NCBI GenBank assembly: GCA_037501455.1
Contig: CM074859.1
Span: 23,131,001 to 23,195,000 of the forward strand
Length of the DNA stretch: 64,000 nt
Direction: 5' to 3'
Source: Lantana camara
Taxonomy: Eukaryota > Streptophyta > Magnoliopsida > Lamiales > Verbenaceae
Shown here: piece by piece, positions 40,496 to 53,300 of the stretch
Numbering within the stretch: the first letter of the stretch is position 1
Layout: the number at the start of each line of letters is the position of its first letter
Program-made: the position numbers and the translations under genes
Notes under the pieces: generated by a model
Told to the model about the DNA's origin: nothing
What the model saw: the letters and a program-made list of their open reading frames with translations, nothing else
Database searches by the model: none

Positions 40496-41707
40496 TAATA
40501 TTCTGTTAACATAACATTCGAGATTATGATATTGGTTCTGGTATATATGTTTAGAGAGATTCTGTTTAAGACTTAAGCTAATAGTTAGTGATATATTTTC
40601 GTATAAAGTAAATATTCCTTGTATCTTGTAAATATTTAGAATTGTCATATACTAGTTGGACTCAGATTTGAATAAATGGAGAAAACATTATTCTTTCAAA
40701 ATGTGCAAGAGAGATTCTCTCATTTAGGGCCGTAAACATGTCCGATTCGGTGGGATATAGAAAATTTGAATCCAATAAATATTTGATTATTGGATTCTGA
40801 GTTAAAATTTTATAGGATCCAGAGTCATATATAGAGTTCGTATAAAATTGAATTGAATAGTGATGAGTACCACTCATATTCGTGTTTTTCCTCTCTTCGG
40901 GTTCTGTTCTTTTTCCTTCCCTCACACTCATAAAATTGAATTGAATAGTGATGAGTACTCTCCTTGCTCTTCAGATTTACCTTAGATACTATTTATCTCT
41001 TGTATTTCCCAATACTTGCCAACCACGTCTCTAGAATCTACGATACGGACTAATACTAATAGATGTTCCCCGGTCAAAAAAAAAAAAAAGTACTGACTTT
41101 ATATTATCATGCCAGCCTTCTTATGTCACTTCGTCATATGCGAACTGACACATGCGAATACATCTTCTACCTCCTCGCACCAAAACCACGCGAATTGTAT
41201 TGGGTTTAGGACCTGTGATATGGGTTAGGGGAAGGACCCGAACAGATAGGATCGGATAAAAAATTCAACTCCATAAAAATAAAATTTATTTTTTTTAAGA
41301 ACAAAATATATAAAAAATAAATATGAGTATATAAAGTTATTATTTAATTAGTTATTTATTATTTCTACATATATTCATTTAATAAGTTGTTTGGGTGAAA
41401 GTAGTGTTAGGATGGGCGACTCTTGAAAAGTTTTCGTGTTGAATCCCACCCCTCTATTTTCTTTTTTATCATCAAGTGGTGTAGTTTAATTCGCTAAACT
41501 AATTTAACTTAAGATCTTATGTTCGAGTCTCCTGAATACACAATTACCATTGACAAAAAATAAATTACAATTTAATGGTCCTGTGCACTGTAGCTATCGA
41601 AAAGATATTTTTACAATTTAGTGATTCGACCGATTCAACTCATATAAATAGGCTAGGGAAAAGAAAAGCAAAAAAAAAAAAGCTTAACAACAAAAGCCTT
41701 TTATTAT
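40496..41707. other. Intergenic DNA before the nested transposon
   Basis: No gene is seen. A stretch near 40727-40870 (TCCGATTCGG, GGATTCTGAG, AGGATCCAGAG) resembles the interior of the hAT-like MITE at 59807. A tRNA B-box-like word occurs near 41521. Otherwise AT-rich. Confidence 0.45.
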
Positions 41708-42046
41708 TATTTTTTAGAGCAAATTATATTTTTGGTCTTATACAATTAGGTCTTTTGTAATTTTAGTCTCATATCTTTAAAATTAGACAAATTAGTCTCA
41801 TTATTTTCAAAAGTTACAATCTTAGTCCTATCCATTAAATAATTGATGGAAAATGTACCTTTTTGCCTTTAAGTGTGATTTGGGGAAAAAATTATTATTC
41901 ATTAGATTGTTATTTGTGAGAGTTTACCTATTAATACCTCATTTAGTAATACATTACTAAGAATAATTCAAACTAATACTTCAAAGTTGATTCAGGATGC
42001 TAAAATGGGGTATTAATAAGCAAACTCTCGAAAAAAATAACCTAAT

Positions 42047-42891
42047 TGATGGTGCAAAGAATCTGAGTTTCCTAATGCAACAACACTTTAGAATTTGTTT
42101 GAAAAGGGAAAGACCATCACAGGCGTGAGAGCCTCAGGATCTGGGTTTCCTTTTGTGCGTGGGTTCTTCCAGCTAGGATAACACCAAGTATGCAAGATTC
42201 AAAGGTAGTGTTACTGTGGCGAAATGAAAAGCTTGGGAAGATCAACGAGAAAATGCCCAGAACAGTGTGTGTGGTTTAGTATGCAGATGATCACTTGGGA
42301 GGAAATGCATGACTTCTCTCTTATTTATATGTTAGGGATGGGGGTAAATGGGTAAATTGACCATGTGGTCCCAAACCTGTGTTGCCCTAACACGCGTCAG
42401 ACTTTGGTGGAGTGAGAATGACATCCCTGAAAAGGGTGACGGCGTGTCAGGTGCGCGGGGCACAGTACTTTTGTGTCAGAGGTTGTTGACGAGGGTTATG
42501 CGGGGGATGGGCCTAGGATTCTTTCTGCCGAGGTTCGGATCCAACGAAACGGGGCATGGTCATGCCCGAACGCTGGTGACGCTCGAAGAGTGCATGGATG
42601 GCCTCCCCGCGATATATGACCCTTGAGCGTCGGAATCCCGAGCGTATTAGTGGGGCCCTCATGTGGGTGCTTCCCTGTGAAGGATAACCCTGAGGGCCGC
42701 TATCCGAGCGTCAAACCCATTGGTTAGGGCCCTTGGTCCGAATGGTCACCCGCTGACTGATGGGTGACACTAGCTGGCATTTGAGCGGAGTGAAGGCCCA
42801 TGAGCCCACCAAGGCGAGCGTCAGGGTATTAGTCAGCGGTGTGCTGCCACGTGGACGGCTCTGATTCGAGAGTGATTTTCAGGCCTCATCA
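42047..42891 (-). repeat. 3' LTR of the Tat element (left in this window)
   Basis: 845 bp, matching the other LTR except near 42461-42463 (GGGGCACAG here, GGGGGAAAG in the other). It carries a minus-strand TATA box (TATAAATA, complement of 42322-42329). GAGCGT/ACGCTC words occur repeatedly in its right half. Confidence 0.96.
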
Positions 42892-42910
42892 TTTTGCCCC
42901 CCAAATTCTG
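42892..42910 (-). other. Polypurine tract of the Tat element
   Basis: On the minus strand GAATTTGGGGGGCAAAA runs directly into the LTR start TGATGAGGCC, the position and composition expected of the plus-strand primer. Confidence 0.88.
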
Positions 42911-43190
42911 TAGTATCGCGTCGAGCGTACTGTAGAATTTATAAAGGAGGGATCCTGAATTTCAAATATCCGAGGGACTGGGCATTACCCTCGAGGAGAC
43001 TGCTGGCCTTCTGTAACGGACACAAACTGACATCGCATTAAATGCTGTCAAGTCCGCATTTAATGCTGAGTGGGAATGTGGGCGCGTGGACTCCGGGAGA
43101 CGTGAGGCGGTTACCAAAAGTGGGGGGTTTCCTAGGCGGGAAATGATTGCATTTTTGAAATTTCAACCCCAATCCATGCTCCACCTCCCC

Positions 43191-43197
43191 TATAAAT
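43191..43197 (+). promoter_or_regulatory. TATA box for the antisense gene of the Tat element
   Basis: CTCCCCTATAAATGAGGG lies about 290 bp upstream of the antisense gene's ATG on the + strand, between the polypurine tract and the coding region. It gives that gene its own plausible core promoter, independent of the LTR. A candidate leader intron (donor AG/GTAAAA near 43307, acceptor TTTAG near 43362) lies between the two. Confidence 0.6.
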
Positions 43198-43483
43198 GAG
43201 GGTTTGCAGGGCCTTGGAAGCTTTTTTCACGCATTCAGACTTCCTTCAAGCATATCCATAGCAAGAGTCCTTTGCTCCGGCGAAATTCTTCTTCTCCACA
43301 TCTTAGGTAAAAAAATTTCTGATTCTTCTTCTGATTTTCCCCGTACTAACATTAGCTTTAGGTTGTGTGAGACAAACCCCTGAAGGAGAAACCACTACCC
43401 ACCGTTGAATTTGTTCCTGGAAGCTTTATCCTCCCTTAATCTTTCTGTGAGAAATCCCATTTCCGAAAAATTGAAAATTGACC

Positions 43484-46349
43484 ATGGCCGAAAATCAAGC
43501 CGATGATTATGTGCGGGAGATTGAGGAGATGTCCGTGGGGAGCTCTTCTCCTCATGGCGATGTCCCCGTGGCCGTTCCCCTAACTAGGGCGCACCCAGTT
43601 GGAGGTATTCCCATGGCTATATCGGTGGCCCAGGCTCCAGTTGACGCCGGGGAGGAAGAGGTGAACGATGTTGTTCAAGGGATGGACGAGCGTGTTCTCG
43701 GTGAGCAGGAAGATCCTTTTGAGGAGATGGACAATGTGATGGAGATGATGAGACAAGGGGAAAGAGCCCTCCCAGTTTTGAACAGTGCTGTGAGACCCCA
43801 AGATCACAGGATCACAGTAGCGATGGCGGCTCCCGAGGGTGAAGCGGGACCATCCGGGCGTCCATTCGAGGCGGAACCTTCCAGGAGGCGTCACAGGAGA
43901 GGCAAGGAGCCTGTCACTCGAGTAAGGCAAAACAACCGCCATCAGACTGACAGGTCTCCGGAAGAAATTGAGAGTATTCTGACCCTCGGTGACTTGGATG
44001 AGTTGAGGGCGAAGGCATATTGGGATGAAGCCGTGTTTCCCACGAGGCTCCCGGAGGAGGGAGAAAGAGCCAATCGACCACCGCCCGGGATGCTGACTGT
44101 ATACTGGGACGCCGTTCTTGCTGGGGGTCTGAGGTTTCCCATCGCTCGCGAGGCCGCCAACATCTACCAACACTTAGGGCTTTGCCCTTCACAAATTCTT
44201 CCCAACGGCATAGCCCTAATCAACACGTTCATAATAACGATGAAGGCCCTGGGCAAAGCACCCTCGATCATCAATTTTGACAGCTTGATCCAAGCGGCCC
44301 GCTCACCACGCTCGTCGCCCACAGATGGATTTTACTACGCTCAGGCCAAATCAGGCTTTAAGATGATAAATTCTCCATCTTCCTCATATGGCGAGCACTG
44401 GAAAGAGAAATATTTTTTCGTGGGGGCTCCCGGGGGAATTTTCGGAGTTCACCGACAATGGCTGGTTCATGGTGAGGGTCCACTGATTAGGGAGAGGATG
44501 AGGAACAAGGATTTTGAGGAGTGGGCGATGGGGTTGGCGCTCGAGATGAGGGCTGAAAAGAAGTGGATTGAGGCGGAGACCTTAGTGAAGAATGAAGGAG
44601 TGTTGTTCCGATACGGATTATCCTGCCCCCCTGAAATGATACTCCATCCACCTACTGACATCATGGCCCTCGACGGTTAGATTCTAGGAACTAACATCTC
44701 TAACCTTTAGAATAGTTCTCTGACTGGCAGTTATCCCTGTTTCCTTGTTTATATAGTTCAAACAACCGTTCTTCTGACGCTCGTTCCCCTTCATTTGCAG
44801 GTATCCAAATACTCTCACGAGGGATGAATGCTGAGGCCCTTTCAAGGATGTTGGGTGCTCAAGGGCCCGCCGCGGATCCTCAACAGCCGCAAACACAGCA
44901 GGACCGCCCACCGAGGGCGAGGGTAAACCGTCGAGCGGCGGGCAGAGGACAAGGGCAGGCCCGTGGGGGCGCAGGAAATGAAGTTCCTCCGAGGGGCCCA
45001 ATCGAGGATTTAACGTTGGAGGGTACCCACGAGGCCACTCCTCCGCCGGCTGCCCCCGTGGGCCCAATTTCCCTCAGTTCCAGCGGGTCACGGAACCGCT
45101 CGGGGGAGCCCATCCGTATCCATGAAACTCTCCGGGCTGATCGCCAGGGGAAAAGGAAAAGGATGCCGGACTCCCTCCCTATTTCCGGCAAGGGGAAGGA
45201 GGTGGTTGTGGGCCACCGTGGTGAGGGCAGCGACACTTCATCGTCTGAGGATGAAGATTTTTGGAAGATTGGTTGCCGGGGCGACGCTCGGTACAAGCGC
45301 CAAAGGAAAGACGGTCCCGTCCTACTGAAAAAGAGCGCCTTCTCTGTTAATATGGTCTCCGACATCGTCGGAAAGCTCCAATTTTCTGCTGACCACGATA
45401 AATTGAACGAGCATGACGCCGCTCGGGTCGCGGATGATGCCTGCCATGTTCTCCTGACGGTAAGTTTGTATTCCCCTTTACCAAGTTTTCCTTTCTTCCT
45501 TCCACGCTCGGATTATGACCCTCGTTTACTGTTTCCCAGGAGGTAATCCCGAGACTAAAGAACTTGCAGGGTCGAGCGCAAGCATATTCCAACCATAAGG
45601 CCAAGTACAAAAAATTGCTGCGTGTCTCTGACCCAGTCCAACTGCAAGAAGACTACAATAACCTCCACGCTCAGCTGACTGCGGCCCAACGTGATTTGGA
45701 TCAGGTAAGGGAGAACCTTCGTAAGACGGACGAGGCCTATCTTACTTTGGACGAGCGTCACAAGAAAATGAAGGAGGAGCGAGACCAGCTGAGGGCTCAA
45801 AACGGAGAACTGGGTGTGCAGTTAGCGGAGAGCACCCGCCAGAATGAGGTGGCCAACAAGGCCTTCGCTGATTTGCAGGGCAAAATACAGGGCTTGGAAG
45901 CGAAGGTATCTTGGGAGGCGGTGAAGAAGTTCGTGCGCTCTAAGGCCTTTGTGTTTGCGGCCAACATCCAATGCTTCGATAATGCTCGACGCTTCTTTCA
46001 CAAGGCGATTGGGCAGATGGTGAGGTTTGGACTGGCTCCGGAAAGCGCTCGTACCGACGCTCGTCTGCGCATGGATCTTGATGAGAACGGCGAGCCAATG
46101 GTCCAGGAGGAGGATCTCACGGATAATCTAGCGGAGCCCGAGTATCAGGAGCTGGTGGAAACGCTCCAGAGGGAGTTTATTGCCGCAAACCGGAGGGATC
46201 CCGAGCCTCTCTTGATTGAAGATGAAGGCACTCTTATGGACGTAGCGGATGCGGATGAGCCCGGCGAGGATCATACCTCTGATGCTAACGTACTGGCTCC
46301 AGTTCCCCTAGCAACAGCCCCTCCTGAACCAGACGCTCCGGCCCATTGA
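43484..46349 (+). CDS. Antisense spliced gene (aORF) of the Tat element, 3 exons
   Basis: Encoded on the strand opposite gag-pol and convergent with it. The exons 43484-44675, 44801-45459 and 45540-46349 join in frame through GT...AG introns of 125 and 80 bp to give 886 codons without interruption. The ATG is in an ideal ACCATGG context; a TTG two codons upstream is not needed. The first half has an acidic N-terminus, a basic RRHRRGKEP patch, and a globular part (LTVYWDAVLAGGLRFPIARE, QHLGLCPSQILPNGIAL) resembling the Pfam 'putative gypsy type transposon' domain. The middle is Pro/Arg/Ser-rich and acidic. The last exon begins with a long coiled coil (DLDQVRENLRKTDEAYLTLD) and ends Pro/Ala-rich. 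The function is unknown. Antisense extra genes are known from Tat relatives such as Grande. Family assignment is from memory of motifs. Confidence 0.85.
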
Positions 46350-47391
46350 ATCTCTCTATGCTGATCCCTTGCTGTTTTAAATTCCTTTCCATTATTATGA
46401 ACATCTTATGCTTGTATTTAACCCTCCCGTTATTCCTTTAACGTATTGATTTTCTTTCCATACTTTAGCTTTCTTTCTCTACTGCTTTATTGTTTGAATG
46501 GTTTTTCTTTGCTCTTGGATGGTGAATGATGTAAACTTGTTGAGCTTTGAAGCTTTCATATCGAAATCTGCTTGTTTGAGCGTTTGCGATTAGTGTGTAA
46601 GTAGGCCAAGGCGTCTTTTACGACGGTCCTCTGACATTCGTCATCATGCAAATTAAGCTTAGATGCTCGCGACGCTAGGCGGCTGGCTTATTGCAAGTAT
46701 GGGCGCGAGGGTGACCCTTAGGAAGGCTCCCAGGCCTCAGTAAAAATGAACTGTGTATTTGGACTTAGAAAACCTTTGAGGAAACTCAGGCGCGAGGGTG
46801 ATTGTTATGAATATTCCCAGGCCATATTCTCCTTGAGGTTTGAATTTGAACTTAGGAAATCCCTAAAGATTCAGTTGAGTATCGGCCGTAGACATTGGGC
46901 CTGTAGGGTTGGCTTAGTAAGGGTTAAAACGAGCGTAGCTGTAGTGTTAGTGGCATCCACTATTTACGAGCGTGCTCTTACCCAATTGGATGAGGGTCAG
47001 AGGGGGTTCTTACGGGCACAAACTGGAGCGATGAGCACTCAGCTGGCGTAAGTTGAGCGTTGCGCTCCCCACTGTCCGACGCGCTCATTCTTTAGGATTT
47101 GTTCTTACAAATCGCTCAAATTGTTATAGGTGGATGAATATCAACACCTGGACAGTGTAGTTTTGAAACAATTGATGTATTGCGTAGACCGTTCAACGTG
47201 GAGGATGCTCAACACGGAGTAGGCCTTTTAGCGCTCGAATCATTAGATCAAATAAGAAAATAAATAGATAACAAAATCAAAGAATTAAATACTTACTGTT
47301 ATAAATGCACTCCTGGGAATTATTACAACGCGCTTTTCATCAAAGAAAAACATCTCATGCCGCGGACGGGCCATTACAAAGAGGTTGAAGT
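46350..47391. other. Region between the convergent antisense gene and gag-pol
   Basis: About 1 kb with no convincing protein. It must hold the terminators of both convergent transcripts. The end near the antisense gene is T-rich (46370-46560), and the rest carries many GAGCGT-type words. A 101-codon open stretch at 46746-47051 lacks any recognisable feature. Confidence 0.55.
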
Positions 47392-50300
47392 TTACACGTA
47401 GAACCTTCTAAGGTTATATGCATTCCATGGCCTAGGAAGACGCTCGCCTTGCAAAGTTTCTAGCAAGTAGGTGTTATTCGCTCGTACTTGAATGACTTTG
47501 AAGGGGCCTTCCCAATTAGGGTCCAACTTGCCTACGTGTTTTGAGACTTCAACTTTTTTGAGGACCAAGTCCCCTAGCTGGAAAGTCCTTTCTTTAACAC
47601 GTTTATTGTACTGACGAGCGACGGTTGCTTTGTATTTGTGAATACGTGCCCACGCAGAGTCCCTCCTTTCATCCAGCAAATCTAACTCGAGCGCTCTATT
47701 GACGTCGTTGACTGTAGGCTCGAAATAGGCTACGCGTGCGGATTCTTGTGCAATTTCCGCAGGTATCATGGCCTCAGAGCCATACACGAGGGAATAAGGG
47801 GTTTCCCCCGTTGCCGCTCGCGGAGTAGTACGATAAGCCCACAGAGCTCCCTGAAGCTCTTCAGCCCATTCTCCTTTCTTACTCTCGAGCATCGTTTTCA
47901 AATGCTGGAGTATGGTTCGGTTGGTCACTTCAGCCTGACCATTAGCTTGAGGGTGGCCCACGGAAGTGAATCGTTGCTCGATCCCTAATTCATAGCACCA
48001 ATCCCTCGTGTCCGCCGCAATAAACTGGGAACCGTTATCTGAGATGAGCACCCTCGGGATGCCGTATCTGCAGATGATATTCTTCCAAATGAAATCTCTC
48101 ACAACTTTGAACGTTATTTTGGCGACCGCTTCTGCTTCAGCCCACTTGGTGAAGTAATCCACAGCAAGTATTACGAACTTCTTTTGCCCGACCGCCATTG
48201 GGAGAGGTCCCACGATATCAATGCCCCACTGATCAAAAGGCCAGGAAACATCAATAGGAATCATTTGAGCTGCCGGCAACTGGGGAGTGTTGGAGTGGAA
48301 CTGGCACTTGGGACACTTCTTGGAATATTGAATGGCATCCTGCAATACCGAGGGCCAATAAAATCCACTCCTTAAAATCTTCTTCGCCAAGATTCGTCCG
48401 CCCGAGTGGTTTCCACAACTTCCACTGTGTACATGCTCTAAAACTTCTTTAGCTTGCGAGGGTCTTAAACATCGCATCGGTGGGCCCTGGAAGGATCGTT
48501 TGAATAATCTGCCCTCGGTATCCAACGAGAAACGAGGGGCCTTACTTTTGATCTTCCGAGCCTCAACTTTGTCGCTCGGGCATGTTCCATCCCGGAGGAA
48601 TCTGACAATCTCGTCAAGCCAGCAAGGCTCGGAGGGGTCAATCATGTGCACTTCTTTCGAGGGTTCGCCTTTACTTATCAGTGGTTCCTCTGTTCTCAGA
48701 AACGTAACTACGCGTTCACTGTGGCCGTCAAGAGCGGACGCAAACTTCGAGAGAGCGTCAGCGCGTTCGTTTTCTGCTCTCGGAACCTGCAAAAGATGGA
48801 ATTCCTTGAACTTGGCTATCTCTTCCTTGGCGCTCGATAGATACCGTGCCATTGTGGCTTCTCGAGCCTCATAACTACCATCAATTTGACTCGCTATCAA
48901 CTGCGAATCAACGTATGCTGTGACACGAGCGGCACCATTTTGGAGCGCAATCCTGAGCCCTTGGATGAGTGCCTCATATTCGGCTTCATTGTTGGTGACT
49001 TGAAACGCTAGCTTGATTGCGTAGTCAACTTCTGTTCCGAGGGGATCCCTGAGGGTCACCCCGGCACCGCCCCCTTGTGAGGTCGAGGAGCCATCCGTGT
49101 GCAAAAGCCATAAACCCTCGTCCTCCTGCGGCACAGTCTCCAAATTGAAACGTTCTACCAACAAATCTGCCACTGCCTGAGCCTGTATGGCTGTACGTGG
49201 CTCGAAGGAGATATCAAATTGACTGAGTTCAATGGCCCATTTAATTAACCTTCCCGAAACATCCGGCTTGGATAGGATTTGCTTGAGTGGTTGATCTGTT
49301 AGCACTGTGATGGAGTGAGCTTGAAAATATGGCCTCAACCTTCGGGACGCGTTAACGAGCGCAAAGGCAAATTTCTCAATTTCCATGTATCTTTTCTCGG
49401 CCCCCTGTAGAGTTTTGCTCAGGTAATATACCGGCATATGCTTACGCTCGCGGATTGCTACGAGGACAGCGCTCGTGGCTTCTAAAGAAACTGATAGATA
49501 GACAAACAGGTTTTCCCCCGGGACCGGTTTGGTCAGCAGAGACGCGCTCGTCAAGTACTGTTTCATGCTCTGTAAGGCCTTTTCGCAGTCCTCGTTCCAG
49601 GAAAAGTTTCGAGCGTTCCGCAAAATTTTAAAGAAGGGTAAGTTCCGGTCCGCCGAGCGGGAGATGAACCTATTTAGTGAAATGATCTTTCCCACGAGCA
49701 CCTGGACCTCTCTCAGATTATGAGGGGAGGGTATGTCCAGGATGGCTCTAATCTTCTCGGGGTTTGCCTCTATGCCACGTTGACTAACCATGTATCCCAG
49801 GAACTTACCTCCTCGAACGCCAAAGGTGCATTTTGAGGGATTCAACTTCATTCCGTAGCGACGAAGGATGTCGAAAGTCTGCTTGAGATCTTCCAGATGG
49901 GAGTGTTGGCGCTCACTCTTGACTATCATATCATCCACATATACCTCCATAGATTTTCCAATCTCGCGCTCGAACATCCTATTGACAAGGCGTTGATAAG
50001 TCGCCCCCGCGTTTTTGAGCCCGAAGGGCATGACTTTGAAACAGTAAACACCTAAATGCACAACAAACGCAGTCTTGGGGCGATCCTCGGGCGCCATGAA
50101 GATTTGATAATATCCTTGAAAGGCGTCCATCATACTCATGAGTTCACATCCGGCTGTAGAATCTACCAACTGATCGATCCTCGGTAGTGGGTAATGATCT
50201 TTTGGGCACGCTTTGTTAAGATCTGTGAAGTCGTTGCACATGCGCCACTTATTGGCGCTCTTTGGAACGAGCACCACATTGCAGAGCCATTCCGGATATA

Positions 50301-53300
50301 AGATCTCCTCAATATACTGAGCATCAAGCAATTTATTAACCTCTTCTTCGACGACCCGTTTCCTGAATCCATGAACGTCCCTCTTCTTCTGTTTGATGGG
50401 CTTGAAGGTTGGATCCACGTTCAACCTGTGGACAATGACGCTCGGATCTATTCCGGTGAGGTCAGAAGCTTTCCACGCAAAAACGTCAAGATTCTCCCTT
50501 AGGAAGTCGATCATCAAAACTTGCGAGGGCCCATCCAGGCTCGAGCCAATCTGGGTTGTTTTATCTGGATTTCCAGGCTCCAATTCGACGGTCAAAAACT
50601 CCTCAGTGGGTTCAATCCGAACTTCCGGCCTCGGTGCTTCTAACGCTCGTTTCTTTCCAGTGAGAGTATTCTTGGGCTCATCACCCTCGTTTTCTGAGGA
50701 AGAACCGTCGACGGCCCCCGGCGGCCCACTCTCCGAGCACTGAACGTTTCCAGCTGTCTTCTTTTTATTCTTCTTTCGGTTCAGCTTGGCTCTTTTGCGC
50801 TCAGGGCCATCCTCATTTAACTCTGGGAAATCAACAGATTTCTTAGTAGACCCAGGTTGAATGGATTGTTTGGGCTTGTGGCTCCGAAGCGAAAGTATAT
50901 AGCATTCCCAAGCTTCTTTGACGTTGCACAGAATTTCTCCGGTACCCTCGGGGGTTGGGAACTTGACCTTTTGATGATAGGTGGAAATTACAGCCTTGAA
51001 ATCCACGAGGGCTGGGCGCCCAATGATGATGTTGTAAGGAAGATCCACCTCGACGATGGTGTAGAGGACGCTCAGAGTTTTTCGCTGTGGGGCGCGACCA
51101 AAAGAGGTGGCCAAGCGAATTTGTCCGCGAGGGACGATCTCAGAGCCTCCAAACCCTACGAGGGCAGTTCTGAGAGGCTCGAGGGGGATGTTTGTTATAT
51201 TCATTTGTTGAAACGTTGAGTAAGGGAGAACGTTCACAGAGCTTCCACTATCGAATAAAACCCTCTTTACAGTGTGGTTATGAACGTCTAAACTAACCAC
51301 CATGGGACAGTCAGAGGTTTTTCCTATCCCATGGGGTGTTACAATGTGTTCAAGATCTTTCTCTGTAAACCCTATAACATCATCCTCTTTTGAGCGTGGT
51401 GAGCTGTCCACGGAGAGCACTGAGCGAGGGAGTGCCGGCCTTTGATTATAGCTCCGTACGTGGCGGCGGCGGGAAGCATTGGAGTCGCCTCCCGAGGGGC
51501 CTCCCGCAATCATGTGAATGACCGCAAAGGGTTGATTTTCCATGTCTACCCCTTTCCCTTTATTGCGCTCGCTGGTCTCAGGGCGCTGGCGACGAGGACT
51601 TCGGGAGCGTGAGCGGCTTCTTCTTCTTTCGAGCGCTTGGCAATGCTCATCGTACCCCTCTAGTACTTTCACAAATTCTTTGAGATGCCCCCCGGCGATC
51701 AACCGCTGAATTTCTTTCTCCAGGTGGCGGCATTCATTAGTATCATGCCCCTTCTGCTTGTGGAAAGCGCAGTATTTTCCCGAGCGTTTCTGCGCCTCGG
51801 TCTCTCTTAGCTTGGGCGGCCTTTTAAACAGCTTCTGGTCCGCCAGAGAATATACTTCGGCAATTGGGCGATTGAGGGGGACCCGCTCGAGCCTCCGCGG
51901 GGGAGAGGAATGACGACGAGCGGGGATCGGGCTGCGGCGGTGACTCCTGTTGGGTTCCACTTTGTCCTCGAGGTTTCTGATGGGGCGAGGGGCATTCGCC
52001 ATCTTCCGCTCCCTCGCTATATACATATCCTCGAGGGTAAAGAAAGAGTCTGCAATCTCCCGAATTTCCATCAACGAGCGCGGCTTTTTCTTGGCCACTT
52101 CCTCCACAAACTCTTTGCTGACGTAATGCTTCATGTTGATGGCACCGAACAGCACGTGCCTCAAAAAGTCCATCGAGGGTTTTTCTACCAGCAAAATCTC
52201 TTTGTTGAACCTCCCCATGAAGGATCGAAGAGTCTCGCTCGGCCCTTGGACCAGGCTGTAAAGAGCGGTCGCAGCCGGGGCCGGTGCTTTCAGCGAATTG
52301 AAGTGGCTGACAAAAGCATCCGTCAGGTCATAGTACCCTCGGATTGAGCGTGGGGGGAGCTTTTTGTACCATTCTTGGGCCATTCCTGTGAGGGAGGTGA
52401 CAAACACCTTGGCCCAGTAGTTGTCTGGATGGTCGTAGAGGTGCATCAGGTGCACGAAATGGTCCAGATGCTCGGATGGATCCGTAGTTCCATCGTATCT
52501 GTTGACTGATGAGGGAATTTTACCCTTCCCTGCGCGGGTCATTAGGACTTCCTCGACGAGAGGGGAATCGCCTGCCATGATCCGATAATCTCGCTCGTCG
52601 GGGTCTTCATAGCTGGCTTCTCTCCTTCGGTGGGAAACGGGGCTACGTGGTCGTCGAACGTCTCTGGCCTTGGACCTCTCGTCCCCCTCACGGGGGGCGT
52701 GAGACCGTGCTCGAGAGAGCTGCTCTACCACGTTTTGTAGCCCTCGAATTTGGTCTTGCACCGCTGCTAGCTGAGGGTCACCGACATTTCTGCGGTTTTC
52801 CCTCCTGGTGGCCCTTGACTGGACCTCTTCATCATTTCCGGCCACCTCATTTCGAGGAGCCCTATCATCTCCATCAACGGGCCGTTCTGGCTGGACCCTC
52901 GGTGGGGCTTGATTTTCTTGATTCGGAGCAGGTGGGGGAGGTTGCTGTGCCCGTAGAGCATTTTGGGCCATTGTCAAAGGATGTGCAGGGAGCCCGCCCA
53001 AGGGTGGGGCTATCCGAGCGCCAGCGTATGAAGGGAAATAAGCCATAGTGAAATGCTCCCAGGCATTCTGTACAGCTTGGCTCTCGCACTGCGCGTACAA
53101 CGCCTGAAGTTGTTGTGTAGTGAGTTGGGGCATCTCCACCCCCTGTATTTCTCTTGGCACTGCCAGGGGAAGGTTCAGTGTCCCCACTTGATATGGAGGG
53201 ACCAAAGGTATCATTCCCGGCGTTGTTCCAGGCATTACTCCGGGCTTCGTGAGCGCGTATCCTGGCGGCGGCATGGCCATAGGATATACGCCGAGATGGG

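Noticed and set aside
41480..41560. Possible fifth SINE (B-box-like GTTCGAGTCTCC)
   Set aside because: No clear poly(A) end or flanking duplication could be matched.
43580..46000. Several minus-strand open frames of 90-200 codons opposite the antisense gene
   Set aside because: They are shadows of the GC-rich antisense gene; they cross its introns arbitrarily and show no conserved motif.
46746..47051. 101-codon + strand frame between the antisense gene and gag-pol
   Set aside because: No recognisable domain or splice partner. Composition matches the surrounding GAGCGT-rich spacer.
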